DNA of 64,000 nt from Sporolactobacillus mangiferae (GCF_023336505.1 NZ_JAMAST010000006.1:40843-104842), one strand, 5' to 3'. Numbered from the stretch's first letter, positions 17,422-27,601 are shown. A program made the numbers and translations. Notes: generated by a model from the sequence alone, not told the origin.

Positions 17422-18212
17422 ACTGACACCTCACCTTTGATTGCCGGATAAGGATTGTAGTCAATAAATTTGAAATCTTCGTATTTGAAATCAAAAACTG
17501 AAGAAACATCCGGGTTAATCATCAGTTTCGGTAATGGACGCGGCCTGCGTTCCAGCTGCGTCTTCACTTGATCGAGATGATTCAGGTAAATATGAGCATC
17601 TCCAAGCGTATGGATGAATTCACCTGCTTCCAATCCGGTTACCTTGGCAATCATATGCGTCAGCAAAGCATATGAAGCGATATTAAACGGCACACCAAGA
17701 AACAGGTCCGCACTGCGCTGGTAGAGCTGACAGCTTAACTTGCCATCATTAACATAGAATTGAAAAAGGCAGTGGCATGGCGGCAATGCCATATCAGGTA
17801 TATCCATCGGATTCCATGCAGTCACGATCAGTCTTCTCGAATGCGGATTCTCCCTGATTTCATGAATAACATTAGTAATCTGGTCGATTGTTCCACCGTT
17901 TTTTCCCGGCCATGAACGCCATTGATGACCATAGACGGGACCAAGATCTCCTTTTTCATCGGCCCACTCATTCCAGATACGGACGCCATGGTCCTTCAAG
18001 TACTGAACGTTCGTATCTCCTTTTAAAAACCAGAGCAGTTCATAGATGATCGATTTATAATGTAGCTTCTTTGTTGTCATAAGCGGAAAGCCATCTTGCA
18101 AGTTAAATCGCATTTGATAACCAAAAATACTGATTGTCCCGGTGCCGGTCCGGTCACTTTTTCTGTGGCCTTCATCCAGAACTTTTCGGCATAGCTTTAA
18201 ATATTGTTCCAA
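17418..18212 (-). CDS. thyA: Thymidylate synthase (ThyA type)
   Basis: Converts dUMP to dTMP using methylene-tetrahydrofolate. At 264 residues it has the standard length. Catalytic Cys lies in [11 protein letters not shown]; the phosphate-binding Arg cluster appears in [10 protein letters not shown] and [14 protein letters not shown]; the C-terminus ends in GEVSV. The start is TTG at 18212 with GGAGTGAT upstream. First gene of the thyA-dfrA operon. Confidence 0.97.
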   Translation of the reverse strand: MEQYLKLCRKVLDEGHRKSDRTGTGTISIFGYQMRFNLQDGFPLMTTKKLHYKSIIYELLWFLKGDTNVQYLKDHGVRIWNEWADEKGDLGPVYGHQWRSWPGKNGGTIDQITNVIHEIRENPHSRRLIVTAWNPMDIPDMALPPCHCLFQFYVNDGKLSCQLYQRSADLFLGVPFNIASYALLTHMIAKVTGLEAGEFIHTLGDAHIYLNHLDQVKTQLERRPRPLPKLMINPDVSSVFDFKYEDFKFIDYNPYPAIKGEVSV

Positions 18213-18409
18213 AGCTGATCACTCCACTTTTATTATCGCTGTTTCTTAGTGTAACATAAACTCTTCATTTCAGGTATGCTGATCAGATGATCAGGACATA
18301 GTTCTCCGCAATCCCGCCAATGCTTTAAATGCTCTTTCCATATTGACATGAATATATCGGTAAGCGGCACATAACATGTTACAAGGTTTATTGCACGGGA
18401 GGGACTGCA

Positions 18410-19393
18410 ATGAGCACGGAAAATCAGCAAGATAACCCGTTAAATCGATTGAGGCATGATCACCCTGACACTTTCATTAATGAATGGAAAAGGATCTACC
18501 AGACGGATCAGCAGCATGCATTCCAAATGATCAATGATCCGGATCTGGAGTTTCCCGTTCTTTTTATGCTGCGCAATGAACTGGAAACACGCAGCGGCCA
18601 ATTAGCTCCTCGCACGCAGATAGCTTTGCAGCATATTCGGAATGTGCTTCATGGTGCGGATTTCGGCATCAATCATTCTGCATCATTTGCCGTTCAGCAT
18701 GATGAAGTGGTTAGCGCCATGTACTGGATATTAAAGACGGGATGGAAAAATATTGTTTCAACCGACTACACTCAGGTGATCGATCAGACTGCGATCCATC
18801 TTCTGCATACCTATCACGAGAATTGGCTGAAAGGCATGGTTGATCTGGTCATTTATCGCTGCAAAAACAAAAGCCAGCGTCATTATTTAATCAGTGCGTT
18901 GTGGGAAACCGCGAATCCAGTTTGCCTTGTTTATCTTGCGAACTACTTATTATCCAATGAACGGGTCGAGAGCAGTTACGCGCGAAAAATGCTTGCTTTC
19001 ATTCCTGAAGTGCGCCATGCGCTTGATAACCAGGCAGCATTACTTGCTTTTGAGACCTGGTATGAAGAAAACGCACACTATTTAGTGTACACAGGCGAAA
19101 CCAATGACGCAGTACCCGGAGCTCGGCCGTTTAAAATTCATTACAGTGCCAAATATCTTGGCAAAATTGTTTCTCCGTCAAACGGTGAACCTGTTCAGGC
19201 ATTTTCCAAACAAGAGAAAAAAAATTACGACGAATTTATTAAACTGCCACATCGGACGCAAATCCATTTATCTGCATACTCCAGTCGTTTAAGAAAACTG
19301 CAGTCGAAAATTTGGCGAAATTGGGTGATGCAGCCCGTTAAAGAACAGCTTCAATCCGAAAACGTCCCTTTACACGGAGGGGATTATTTATGA
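18410..19393 (+). CDS. Uncharacterised protein cotranscribed with tgl
   Basis: A 327-residue soluble protein with no signal peptide or membrane segment and no motif I recognise. It is rich in helical segments, Gln and Lys, with a middle section (about 140-220) reading like a helical repeat: KGMVDLVIYRCKNKSQRHYL then PVCLVYLANYLLSNERV. ATG at 18410 follows GGGAGGGACTGCA. Its stop overlaps the tgl start (ATGA at 19390), so it is made together with the spore-coat transglutaminase. A weak sigma-E/K-like -10, CATAACAT, lies at 18370-18377. A role as a Tgl substrate or assembly partner in the spore coat is inference. Confidence 0.8.
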   Translation: MSTENQQDNPLNRLRHDHPDTFINEWKRIYQTDQQHAFQMINDPDLEFPVLFMLRNELETRSGQLAPRTQIALQHIRNVLHGADFGINHSASFAVQHDEVVSAMYWILKTGWKNIVSTDYTQVIDQTAIHLLHTYHENWLKGMVDLVIYRCKNKSQRHYLISALWETANPVCLVYLANYLLSNERVESSYARKMLAFIPEVRHALDNQAALLAFETWYEENAHYLVYTGETNDAVPGARPFKIHYSAKYLGKIVSPSNGEPVQAFSKQEKKNYDEFIKLPHRTQIHLSAYSSRLRKLQSKIWRNWVMQPVKEQLQSENVPLHGGDYL

Positions 19394-20190
19394 TCATTGC
19401 AGGAAACCAGCAACTGTCATCTGATGATTACGGCAGTTTTGCCACGAATGGCAGATATGCCTCAGATGTCTTCAGAGCAATGGCCGCGTCTGAAGAGTGG
19501 TTTGCTTATCCTTCCCGGCGTGAGTTGAATTTCGAGCTGAAATTCAGAAGTGAAACCATCGAAGCTGCGCGCGCCCTGCTAGCGAGCGGTGCATCCTTCG
19601 CAACCTTTTATTATTCTGAGTGTAATGATTACTACTGGAGACTTACCGGTGACGGGGGATTTGAATTAAAGCATGGCGTTCCGGCATCTGAGGCCGTTTC
19701 AGACATTTTTGTCAATGGTGAAGCCTATGCATTCGAATGCGCAACGGCTATGATGATCATTTTTTATAAGGCATTGATTGAGACCATTCCGGACGAACGG
19801 TTCAATGAGGTATTTCAGCAGCTGTATTTATGGGATTGGCAAAACCATCCGTTTTTTCCGCTTAGAAATGTACCACGCGTCAGCGCCGGTATACCAGGGG
19901 ATGTCCGTTATTTTAAAAATCCCGCAGTCAGCCCTCAGACACCTCAGTGGCAAGGCGAAAATGTTGTAGAACTTCCAGACGGATTATATTTCGGTCATGG
20001 TGTCGGTATTATGCCAGCAAATCAAATGATCGCTGAACTTAATAAGTTCAGACGGCCTGGTTCTATGGTTTCCGCTTTTCTCATGAATAACGCTACACGA
20101 CCTGACTATCTTGCCCTGGCTGCGTTAGCAGAAGGAACCCGAATGGACGGAATTCGTATTGCCGCCGGGACTTCATTTTACACATTTTAA
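19390..20190 (+). CDS. tgl: Spore coat protein-glutamine gamma-glutamyltransferase
   Basis: Cross-links spore coat proteins by forming glutamyl-lysine isopeptide bonds. The 266-residue protein follows B. subtilis Tgl (245 residues) through its length: RRELNFELKFR, SGASFATFYYSECNDYYWR, the catalytic Cys about 117 in YAFECATAM, YFKNP, QWQGENVVELPDGLYFGHGVGI with the catalytic His, and ATRPDYL. ATG at 19390 follows GGAGGGG. This is the strongest sign that the organism forms endospores. The gene overlaps the uncharacterised gene before it. Confidence 0.95.
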   Translation: MIIAGNQQLSSDDYGSFATNGRYASDVFRAMAASEEWFAYPSRRELNFELKFRSETIEAARALLASGASFATFYYSECNDYYWRLTGDGGFELKHGVPASEAVSDIFVNGEAYAFECATAMMIIFYKALIETIPDERFNEVFQQLYLWDWQNHPFFPLRNVPRVSAGIPGDVRYFKNPAVSPQTPQWQGENVVELPDGLYFGHGVGIMPANQMIAELNKFRRPGSMVSAFLMNNATRPDYLALAALAEGTRMDGIRIAAGTSFYTF

Positions 20191-20438
20191 TTCTGACGGA
20201 CAAAAGAAAGAATGTGTCAAAGCCCGAATGCTCACTCCTTCCTGAGTCTATTTTTTAATAAAGATTGCGTTAAACATCTTGCTGTTTTTCACCGCATGCG
20301 AAAAGTGCGGCCTTTTCGCGTCTTTCAACGTGTACAAAAATGAGCTGTAAAACGAAGTACCACCTAAACCAGAAAATTTGGTTTTTCCTAAAACTCTGAT
20401 ATCAGTGAAATCGCTATGCGTACATGATGATCTTTTAT

Positions 20439-20468
20439 AAAAAGGGTGTCCCATCGTTTGAGACACCC
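20439..20468. terminator. Inverted-repeat terminator between tgl and the hicB-like gene
   Basis: GGGTGTCCCATCG and TTTGAGACACCC pair with two mismatches; on the minus strand TTTTT follows, ending the hicB-like transcript (stop 20479). It is a shortened relative of the element at 10731-10771. The stretch 20191-20438 otherwise holds no gene I can support. Confidence 0.7.
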
Positions 20469-20478
20469 TCTTAAATAT

Positions 20479-21171
20479 TTATCGTTTTAGCTTGTTGATT
20501 AACTGGTTCACTTTTTCATTCATTCGTTGAAATTCATCCGATTTTTTTAATCGATCAGCCAGATGATTCATTTCCTGCTTGATTCGTTCAAGTTCCTGCC
20601 CGATTGAATCCGAATAGGAATTTTCTTCGGCTTCCGTTGTTCTACCGCCACCCTCATCATTAGCTCTATCAACATGTACACGAATCTTCGACAAATCTTT
20701 CAGGCTTTTCTTAACTTTTTTTAATTGCCTGTTTAGCTTATCCTGGACAGAAAAAGAACGTTCACTTTCATCAATGTTCAGTTCATCTTTTAGCGCATCC
20801 TGCAAAATACGTGAATAGTTGAGATCGGCCTGTTTGGCTGCATCATCCAGCCATTTTGGAATCGTCAATGTTTTTTTTACTGCCTGATTTTCCATTTTCT
20901 TACGGAACGGCGGCATCCAAGTTTCAATCAATGTGGCAAATTGATTTTCACCTGCATGGATTAATGTAATATCCGAGGGCTCCAGAGCTGGTTCTCCTTT
21001 TTCTTCAAGATCATAAATATATTTTGCAAGTGACTCTTTTGCACGTGCAAACCCTTCTTCAATGTTTTGTGCGACAGTCGTGCACCCAGGGAGATCTGGG
21101 AAATCAATGGTCCATTGTGCTTCTTTTTGTGTAAAAAGCGCAGGATAAATATACTGATCTTTTATCATCAT
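20479..21171 (-). CDS. HicB-like antitoxin with C-terminal coiled coil (orphan)
   Basis: A 230-residue protein. The N-terminal half is a HicB domain: a pseudo-RNase-H fold beginning YPALFTQKEAQWTIDFPDLPGC with the diagnostic FPDLPGC, then AKESLAKYIYDLEE. Residues about 120-150 (KKTLTIPKWLDDAAKQADLNYSRILQDAL) are the ribbon-helix-helix DNA-binding part. A long charged coiled coil (about 155-230) follows, which most HicB proteins lack. No HicA toxin gene is adjacent on either side, so it is an orphan and may act as a plain regulator. ATG at 21171 or 21168 follows GAGAGGTGA. Confidence 0.8.
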   Translation of the reverse strand: MMIKDQYIYPALFTQKEAQWTIDFPDLPGCTTVAQNIEEGFARAKESLAKYIYDLEEKGEPALEPSDITLIHAGENQFATLIETWMPPFRKKMENQAVKKTLTIPKWLDDAAKQADLNYSRILQDALKDELNIDESERSFSVQDKLNRQLKKVKKSLKDLSKIRVHVDRANDEGGGRTTEAEENSYSDSIGQELERIKQEMNHLADRLKKSDEFQRMNEKVNQLINKLKR

Positions 21172-21194
21172 AACTCACCTCTCAATAAAGTATA

Positions 21195-21231
21195 ACACGT
21201 ATTTTGCACGTGTGACACTTATTTTATACGT
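21195..21231. promoter_or_regulatory. Tandem operator upstream of the hicB-like gene
   Basis: Two 17-base direct repeats, ACACGTATTTTGCACGT (21195-21211) and ACACTTATTTTATACGT (21215-21231), lie 20 bases apart, about two helical turns, and overlap the probable promoter (TATACT at 21194-21189 on the minus strand). Each half-contains an ACGT dyad. Such arrays suit cooperative binding by a ribbon-helix-helix protein, so autoregulation by the adjacent gene is likely. Confidence 0.6.
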
Positions 21232-21366
21232 ATCAAGCAGACTTTCTGCTGGTCTCTTGCGCTTTCATGTCTTGATCAGACCACATGATGAAATGCTGCA
21301 AATCAATGTACCAGCATGGCAACCTTACATACTTTTTATAAGCGGACAACGAATGCCTGATACATT

Positions 21367-22302
21367 TCATGCTTCCTGTAAACTATCTAGCCGATGCTCC
21401 GCCCCCACATAACGATTTTTCGGATGATGATCGCATACATCACTGCAAGAACGGTGATGCTTTTTTTCACATTCCTCGCAGCAGATATACTGTTTGTTGC
21501 ATTCCGGATTTGCGCAGTTAACAATACGATCACAGGACTTCCCGCAATGGTGACAATGGCCAACAACGATAGCTTCTTCGGTTCGATTCACAGGCACAGA
21601 AACGCGTTGATCGAATACATAGCATTTTCCATCGTAAAGCTTTCCCCGAACCGTGGAGTCCTTTCCATATTCAATAATTCCGCCTTCAAGCTGACTAACA
21701 TCTTTAAATCCGGCACGAAGAAGGTAGCCGCTGAATTTTTCACAACGAATACCGCCCGTACAATAAGTCAGGACTTTTTTGTCTTTGTATTGAGACAGGT
21801 GTTCATCAATCCATTCCGGAAGATCGCGAAAATTGCGAATGTCAGGCAAAACAGCATTGCGGAAATGACCAATTTGCGTCTCATAATCATTGCGTGCATC
21901 GATAAGGAGCACATCCTCATTTTGCATTTCGTGATAAAAGTCGATCGGCTTTAAATGCTTACCTGTCAATTCGTGTGGATCAATATCACGATCCAGCTTC
22001 AGCGCAACAATTTCCTTGCGCGGGCGTACATGCATCTTCTTGAAAACATGCCCATCTGCCTCATCAACTTTAAACGGCATATCTTTAAAACGGGGATCCT
22101 CATGAAGCGTATCCATATAGATCTGCGTTTTCTCAGCCGGACCGGACACCGTACCGTTCAATCCTTCATGTCCGACCAAAATACGTCCTCTCAGACCGAT
22201 TGATTTACAGAAGCGTAAATGCTCCGCAGCAAATGTCTCCGGATCATCAATAGTTACATAATGATAATACAAAAGAACGCGAAAAGATCTGTCTTCTGGC
22301 AA
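21367..22302 (-). CDS. trhO: tRNA uridine-34 5-hydroxylase, rhodanese family
   Basis: Oxygen-dependent enzyme that hydroxylates U34 of tRNA anticodons on the way to 5-methoxyuridine. The protein (about 311 residues) has an N-terminal acylphosphatase-like region ([19 protein letters not shown]), a rhodanese domain with the active-site Cys loop [10 protein letters not shown], and a C-terminal zinc-binding Cys/His-rich tail ([27 protein letters not shown]). The start is taken as TTG at 22302, spaced from GAGGTGG; GTG at 22311 is the alternative. B. subtilis YbfQ is the counterpart. Confidence 0.93.
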   Translation of the reverse strand: MPEDRSFRVLLYYHYVTIDDPETFAAEHLRFCKSIGLRGRILVGHEGLNGTVSGPAEKTQIYMDTLHEDPRFKDMPFKVDEADGHVFKKMHVRPRKEIVALKLDRDIDPHELTGKHLKPIDFYHEMQNEDVLLIDARNDYETQIGHFRNAVLPDIRNFRDLPEWIDEHLSQYKDKKVLTYCTGGIRCEKFSGYLLRAGFKDVSQLEGGIIEYGKDSTVRGKLYDGKCYVFDQRVSVPVNRTEEAIVVGHCHHCGKSCDRIVNCANPECNKQYICCEECEKKHHRSCSDVCDHHPKNRYVGAEHRLDSLQEA

Positions 22303-22536
22303 TTTAACCACCTCATTAATATGTCATCATAAAACTCTTTTTAACGGTTACATCACTTTTTTCTTTGTTTATCCTACCAAATTTAATCAGATGTGACAAA
22401 TGTCACTATTGACGAACTCGAAATTTTCAAAGTTATTTTTCAATGTAAAAAGGAGACAACGGATCATTTATTAATGAAATGCTTATCGAATTCTGATATG
22501 GTAGGTGAGGAATAGGACAAAAAGTGAGGAATAGTT

Positions 22537-23937
22537 ATGGATTATGATGTAATCGTCATTGGGGGCGGACCATCTGGACTGATGGCTGCCATTGCCGCAG
22601 CAGAAAACGACGCTCGCGTGCTATTGCTCGACAAAGGTGACAAACTTGGCAGAAAGCTGGCCATTTCAGGCGGAGGGCGCTGTAATGTTACCAATGCAAT
22701 GCCCATTGAATCGCTGATCGCACATATCCCCGGAAATGGACGCTTTCTGCACAGTGCACTATCGGCATTTGATAATCGGAACATTATTTCTTTTTTTGAA
22801 CAATTAGGTGTTGCGCTAAAAGAAGAAGATCACGGGCGCATGTTTCCCGTTTCCAATAATGCAAAATCTGTCGTTGGTGCTTTGCTTGAGCGCATGAACC
22901 AGTTACATGTCACAATTAAAACACATGCGCCGGCCCAGGCCGTTCTTTATGATGAACGAACAATAGGCGCAAAATTAAAAAGTGGAGAAAAGATATCCGC
23001 CGTTTCTAGTATTGTCGCTGTAGGCGGAAAATCCGTTCCGCAAACTGGTCCATCGGTCTGTACGACTGACATGTATAGCAAGAAAATATGCGGCGTTCAA
23101 CTCAAATCAGGCGAGATTATCAAAGCAAAAAAAGTGATCGTTGCCGTCGGTGGAAAAAGTGTTCCGCAGACTGGGAGCACTGGAGATGGATACAGTTGGG
23201 CTAAAGCTGCCGGGCACACAATCACCGCTCTCTATCCAACAGAGGTTCCGCTTACATCTAATGAGACCTTTATAAAGAACAAAACACTTCAAGGCCTTTC
23301 TCTCTCCGATGTATCTGTAACCTTGGTTAATCCAAAAGGCAGGCCTTTAATGACTCACAGATGGGATATGGTTTTTACTCATTTTGGTTTATCTGGCCCT
23401 GCCATTTTGCGACTCAGTCAATTTGTCGTCAAAGCACTAAAGAAATTCAAAACTCATGAAGTAACGGTCCTGATTGATACCAAGCCAGAAATTAATGAGC
23501 AAGAACTATACGAACATTTAACTCGAATCTCTAAAAACGATCCAAAGAAAGCCATAAAAAATGTTTGGAAAGGCATTGTACCCGAACGCTATCTTAACTT
23601 TCTCTTTGAATTTAATTCCATTTCACCAGACCACACATTTTACGATTTATCAAAGGAAGATATTCGAAAAATGGCGCATTCATTGAAAGCATTTCCCATT
23701 AAAATAAATGGAACATTGTCTCTTGAAAAAGCGTTCATAACCGGAGGTGGCGTCTCGCTCAAAGAGATCAATCCCAAAACGATGGAATCAAAATTTGTTT
23801 CAGGCCTATACTTCTGCGGCGAAATTCTAGATGTGCATGGCTACACTGGAGGATATAATATCACAGCTGCCTTTACTACCGGGCATGCGGCTGGAATTGC
23901 CGCAGCGCAGACTTCGCGCGTAAATCAAAAAAGCTGA
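22537..23937 (+). CDS. ytfP: YtfP/HI0933-family FAD-dependent oxidoreductase with internal duplication
   Basis: A flavoprotein of the BaiN/HI0933 family with an N-terminal Rossmann motif [25 protein letters not shown], and a C-terminal FAD motif [19 protein letters not shown]. Physiological substrate is not established. The protein is 466 residues, about 40 longer than relatives, because residues 147-171 ([19 protein letters not shown]...PQTG) recur at 189-213 ([19 protein letters not shown]...PQTG), a 126-base period. The extra block sits just before [15 protein letters not shown], in the FAD domain. The copies have diverged, so the duplication is not new. ATG at 22537 follows GTGAGG. Confidence 0.88.
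   Translation: MDYDVIVIGGGPSGLMAAIAAAENDARVLLLDKGDKLGRKLAISGGGRCNVTNAMPIESLIAHIPGNGRFLHSALSAFDNRNIISFFEQLGVALKEEDHGRMFPVSNNAKSVVGALLERMNQLHVTIKTHAPAQAVLYDERTIGAKLKSGEKISAVSSIVAVGGKSVPQTGPSVCTTDMYSKKICGVQLKSGEIIKAKKVIVAVGGKSVPQTGSTGDGYSWAKAAGHTITALYPTEVPLTSNETFIKNKTLQGLSLSDVSVTLVNPKGRPLMTHRWDMVFTHFGLSGPAILRLSQFVVKALKKFKTHEVTVLIDTKPEINEQELYEHLTRISKNDPKKAIKNVWKGIVPERYLNFLFEFNSISPDHTFYDLSKEDIRKMAHSLKAFPIKINGTLSLEKAFITGGGVSLKEINPKTMESKFVSGLYFCGEILDVHGYTGGYNITAAFTTGHAAGIAAAQTSRVNQKS
22975..23175 (+). repeat. Diverged tandem duplication inside the ytfP-like gene
   Basis: Segments 22975-23049 and 23101-23175 encode nearly the same 25 residues; the DNA has drifted mainly at third positions (for example GTCGCTGTAGGCGGAAAA against GTTGCCGTCGGTGGAAAA). 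The frame is kept. Confidence 0.85.
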
Positions 23938-23970
23938 TACAACCGGATGGATTGTGTCAGCTCTTTTCTA
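23930..23970 (+). terminator. Terminator of the ytfP-like gene
   Basis: AGCTGATACAA and TTGTGTCAGCT pair around an eight-to-nine-base loop and are followed by CTTTTCT. The stop codon TGA lies inside the left arm. Confidence 0.75.
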
Positions 23971-23987
23971 TTGTCATTTTTCATTTT

Positions 23988-25679
23988 TTAAAATAAGCCA
24001 GTTACTTTTCCTCCCTCATCAACATTCATGTTCAGTGCAGCCGGATGTTTCGGGAGGCCAGGCATGGTCAGCACATTTCCTGTCATGACAACGACAAAGC
24101 CGGCACCGACTGAAACCTTTAATTCACGCACATGAATAGTGAAATCTTTTGGCCTGCCGATTAATTTTGGATCGTCCGACAGTGAATACTGTGTTTTTGC
24201 TATACAGACAGGCAACTGATCCCATCCATACTTTGCAAAATCCTTCAACTGTTTTCGTGCTTTCGGCGAATAGTCAACATCCTTTCCGCCGTACACTTTC
24301 GTTACAATTGTTTTGATCTTACTTTCAAGCGAGTCCGTCAGACTATAGAGAGGTTTAAAGTGATGTTCATTTTTCTCGATCGTATCAATGACACGCTGAG
24401 CAAGTTCCGTTCCGCCATCACCGCCAAGTTCCCAGACTTTTGTTAAAGCAACCGGATGGTGATGCGCCGCGCACCACTCCTGAATATACTTGACTTCACG
24501 ATCCGTATCAAAAATAAAGTGATTAATAGCGACCACATAAGGCAGCCCAAAAGATTTAATTGTGTCAATATGGCATGCGAGATTCTCCATACCGTGCATC
24601 AATGCCTTGAGGTCTTCGGTTTTTAACTCCTCTTTTGTTAACCCTCCATGCATTTTCAATGCACGGATTGTCGCAACGATCACGACAGCACTTGGTTCGA
24701 AATGGCCGGCGCGAGTTGTGATATCCAGAAATTTCTCTGCGCCAAGATCCGCGCCAAATCCGGCTTCCGTAACCAGAAATTCTCCAAGTTTGGCACCTAA
24801 TTTTGTCGCCAGCACGCTGTTACATCCATGTGCAATATTGGCAAACGGTCCTCCATGAACAAATGCAGGCGTATTTTCCAGTGTTTGAACAAGATTCGGA
24901 TGGAGCGCGTTTTTAAGCAATAATGTCAGAGCGCCCTCAACCTTTAAATCACGAACAAAAACAGGATCTCCCTCATATGTATAAGCGATCAGCATGCGGC
25001 TAAGCCGCTGCTTCAAATCCGCCAAGTTTTCAGACAAGCAAAGAATTGCCATGATTTCTGATGCGACCGTGATATCAAAACCGTCTTCGCGTGGTACACC
25101 ATCAACCCTACCGCCCAAACCGATCACAACATGCCTGAGTGAACGATCATTCAAATCCAGCACACGTTTCCAAACAATGCGCTGCGGATCAATATGAAGC
25201 GCATTGCCTTGATGAAGATGATTATCCAGAAAAGCCGAAAGTGCGTTGTGCGCAGCTGTAATCGCATGAAAATCGCCGGTGAAATGCAAATTAATGTCTT
25301 CCATTGGGACGACCTGGGCGTATCCGCCCCCCGCCGCTCCTCCTTTAATTCCCATTGTTGGTCCAAGCGAAGGTTCACGAAGCGCAATCACAGTTTTGCG
25401 GCCGATTTTATTCAGTGCCTGACCCAAGCCAACGGTGACCGTTGATTTACCTTCACCGGCAGGGGTTGGATTTATCGACGTCACAAGAATGATTTTTCCG
25501 TCAGCTTGATTGCGTAATTTGTCAAGTGTCTTGACGAATACCTTAGCTTTACTGTTTCCATAAGGTTCCCAGTCATTTTCTTCAAGTCCTAATTGTTCTG
25601 CGATTTCTCCGATTGGTTTAAGCTTGGCAGCCTGCGCGATTTCAATATCCGATTTTACATTTTTTGGTTTTTCTGACAT
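23988..25679 (-). CDS. fhs: Formate-tetrahydrofolate ligase
   Basis: ATP-dependent formation of 10-formyltetrahydrofolate from formate, feeding purine and formyl-methionyl-tRNA synthesis. The 563-residue protein has the nucleotide-binding [37 protein letters not shown], and [13 protein letters not shown] near the C-terminus, all characteristic. The start is taken as ATG at 25679, nine bases after GGGTGA; ATG at 25688 is too close to that site. Monocistronic as far as can be seen. Confidence 0.97.
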   Translation of the reverse strand: MSEKPKNVKSDIEIAQAAKLKPIGEIAEQLGLEENDWEPYGNSKAKVFVKTLDKLRNQADGKIILVTSINPTPAGEGKSTVTVGLGQALNKIGRKTVIALREPSLGPTMGIKGGAAGGGYAQVVPMEDINLHFTGDFHAITAAHNALSAFLDNHLHQGNALHIDPQRIVWKRVLDLNDRSLRHVVIGLGGRVDGVPREDGFDITVASEIMAILCLSENLADLKQRLSRMLIAYTYEGDPVFVRDLKVEGALTLLLKNALHPNLVQTLENTPAFVHGGPFANIAHGCNSVLATKLGAKLGEFLVTEAGFGADLGAEKFLDITTRAGHFEPSAVVIVATIRALKMHGGLTKEELKTEDLKALMHGMENLACHIDTIKSFGLPYVVAINHFIFDTDREVKYIQEWCAAHHHPVALTKVWELGGDGGTELAQRVIDTIEKNEHHFKPLYSLTDSLESKIKTIVTKVYGGKDVDYSPKARKQLKDFAKYGWDQLPVCIAKTQYSLSDDPKLIGRPKDFTIHVRELKVSVGAGFVVVMTGNVLTMPGLPKHPAALNMNVDEGGKVTGLF

Positions 25680-25814
25680 TTTTCTCATTCACCCATCCAG
25701 TAATAAAAGTTGTCCAACCTTTTTTCTCTAATTATGATAACATAATGTGAGCGAGGCTAAAACGTCCGTAACAGATTTAGCTACATAAGCGTTACTTGCA
25801 GAGGTGCAGTAGTT

Positions 25815-26225
25815 ATGATTGAAGTATCCTTTGATGGATCAACGGCTGGCAATCCTGGAGTTGCCGGTGGCGGCATTTACATAAACGAAGGAAATGGAAA
25901 CGAAATTCGGCGATCCATAGCGTTTGGAGAACTTTCAAGCAACCATGAAGCAGAATTTGCTGCTTGTGTAGCGGCACTGCAATGTGCACACGAGCGAGGC
26001 CATCGAATCATCTCCTTCCGAACCGATTCACAGCTTGTCAATGAAGCTCTGAATAAACGTTATGTCAAAAACAAACAGTATGTTCCCTATTTGGATCAAT
26101 CACTTCATTTAATCGATCAATTCGACTTGTTTTTCTGTAAGTGGGTCCCCGACCGACAGAACAAAAATGCTGATCTATTAGCTCGCCAGGCAATTCATGA
26201 GCAACTGGCAGGACACGGAGGTTAA
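25815..26225 (+). CDS. RNase HI-like protein (YpdQ/YpeP type)
   Basis: A 136-residue RNase H fold protein. Acidic residues align with the catalytic set: Asp 7 in SFDGSTAGNPG, Glu in SSNHEAEFAA, Asp in FRTDSQLV, and Asp in NKNADLLARQA. It is shorter than true RNase HI and matches the Bacillus YpdQ/YpeP group, for which catalytic activity on RNA/DNA hybrids is uncertain. ATG at 25815 has GAGGTG upstream. It lies two bases before the EamA transporter gene, so the two form an operon. Confidence 0.85.
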   Translation: MIEVSFDGSTAGNPGVAGGGIYINEGNGNEIRRSIAFGELSSNHEAEFAACVAALQCAHERGHRIISFRTDSQLVNEALNKRYVKNKQYVPYLDQSLHLIDQFDLFFCKWVPDRQNKNADLLARQAIHEQLAGHGG

Positions 26226-26227
26226 GT

Positions 26228-27169
26228 ATGAATCATAAGCGTACACTGATCGCGGATGCCACTTTGCTCGGGGTCACTTTTGTATGGGGTACAACCTTTA
26301 TTATCGTCCAGAATGTACTTGATCAGCTCACTCCATTGACTTTTAATGCCTGGCGTTTTTTACTTGCCGCTGCTGTTCTAATGAGCTGGCAAATGATGTT
26401 CGCAAGTAAACATACTCCCAAAATCGATCAATACAGCTGGAAACTAATCGGTTCCGGTCTGCTTCTTGGAACCTTTCTGTTTGCAGGCTATGTTTGCCAG
26501 ACAATCGGCCTTCTCTATACAACTGCCTCAAACGCAGCGTTTATTACCGGACTTAGCGTTGTGCTTGTCCCTGTTTTTTCATCAATGATGTTAAAAAAAA
26601 TACCACATAGAACGATTATTGCAGGGGTTGTTTTCGCGACTATCGGTTTATTCTTTTTAACGACTCGCGGGCAATTCGTATTGAACAAAGGAGATCTAAT
26701 TGTGCTTGTCAGTGCCATTACCTTTGCCTTGCATATCATTTTTACCGCTAAGGTTACGGAACAGTATCAGGCTCTGTCTCTTACCATTGTACAGCTATCT
26801 GCAGTAGCGCTGCTCGCTTTTGCCGGCAGTATTCTTTTTGAAAGGGGCAAAGCATTTGAATGGCAGCGTATGCTTCAGGCAGATGTTGTCGCTGTCGTCC
26901 TGTTTATGGCGATATTCGCGACAGCCTTCGCTTTTCTTCTTCAGACTTTCTTGCAAAAGGAGACACCTGCAACACATGTAGGGATCATTTATATTATGGA
27001 GCCCGTCTTTGCCGCCTGGACTTCTGCTGTTTTCCAGAACGTTCGTTTTGGTACAAGTGACTTAGCGGGATCATTGCTTATTCTGACCGGTATGCTGATC
27101 GCTGAATGGCCAACAAGACAAAAAAAGGAACAGATTAATTCGATCAAATGCGAGGAGAAAAAGGTTTAA
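26228..27169 (+). CDS. EamA/DMT-family transporter
   Basis: A 313-residue membrane protein with ten predicted helices in two five-helix EamA repeats, starting with the typical ADATLLGVTFVWGTTFIIV and a second repeat beginning near LNKGDLIVLVSAITFALH. Family members export metabolites or amino acids; the substrate cannot be inferred. The charged C-terminal tail follows EWPTRQKKEQ. ATG at 26228 sits after GGAGGTTAAGT, two bases downstream of the RNase H-like gene. Confidence 0.9.
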   Translation: MNHKRTLIADATLLGVTFVWGTTFIIVQNVLDQLTPLTFNAWRFLLAAAVLMSWQMMFASKHTPKIDQYSWKLIGSGLLLGTFLFAGYVCQTIGLLYTTASNAAFITGLSVVLVPVFSSMMLKKIPHRTIIAGVVFATIGLFFLTTRGQFVLNKGDLIVLVSAITFALHIIFTAKVTEQYQALSLTIVQLSAVALLAFAGSILFERGKAFEWQRMLQADVVAVVLFMAIFATAFAFLLQTFLQKETPATHVGIIYIMEPVFAAWTSAVFQNVRFGTSDLAGSLLILTGMLIAEWPTRQKKEQINSIKCEEKKV

Positions 27170-27194
27170 TTCAAAGCGCCGTCCGTTTCTTCGT

Positions 27195-27232
27195 AAAAAG
27201 AGTGTTTCAATAGCTATTGAAACACTCTTTTT
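27195..27232 (+). terminator. Terminator of the RNase H-like/EamA operon
   Basis: AAAAAGAGTGTTTCAATA with its complement TATTGAAACACTCTTTTT gives a long perfect stem with a T-run; it could also work on the minus strand. Confidence 0.92.
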
Positions 27233-27367
27233 ATTGGAATATATTAATTTGTACAGTTTTTCATTTTTATTGTATAGAGCATAAGACATCTGTCTGTTCA
27301 GTTGAATCGTCTTGCGCCTCTCTTCAAAGACGTTTTTTCTTAACAGTCCGGTCCAACAAGCAGCCGT

Positions 27368-27595
27368 TTAGCGAGTCAATGCCTTATATTCAGCGGTGAG
27401 TTTCATAAAGAGTGCTTTGTTCCTTGAGTCCAGACTCGCATCAATACGCTGACGCAAGCTTTTAACCTTTTGGTTGAACTCCATTTCATCAAGGATCATT
27501 TGGGCATACATTTCTACAACCGAGACCTTCGCCTGTTGCTCTTGGTAAACAACAAGCGCTTTTGAATTCTCTTGGGATGAGTGTTCATTGTTCAT
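27368..27595 (-). CDS. IDEAL-domain small protein
   Basis: A 75-residue protein whose C-terminus RQRIDASLDSRNKALFMKL is a clear IDEAL domain (consensus I-D-x-A-L-D-x-R-D-x-x-x-F). The N-terminal part is hydrophilic, with VYQEQQAKVSVVEMYAQMILDEM likely helical. IDEAL domains occur in Bacillales and are thought to mediate protein-protein contacts; no enzyme activity is known. ATG at 27595 with AGGGGGC eight bases upstream is preferred over ATG 27601. Confidence 0.82.
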   Translation of the reverse strand: MNNEHSSQENSKALVVYQEQQAKVSVVEMYAQMILDEMEFNQKVKSLRQRIDASLDSRNKALFMKLTAEYKALTR

Positions 27596-27601
27596 CTTCA
27601 T

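Noticed and set aside
20248..20466. A 72-codon open frame between tgl and hicB
   Set aside because: It ends in the inverted-repeat terminator, has no ribosome site and no recognisable feature.
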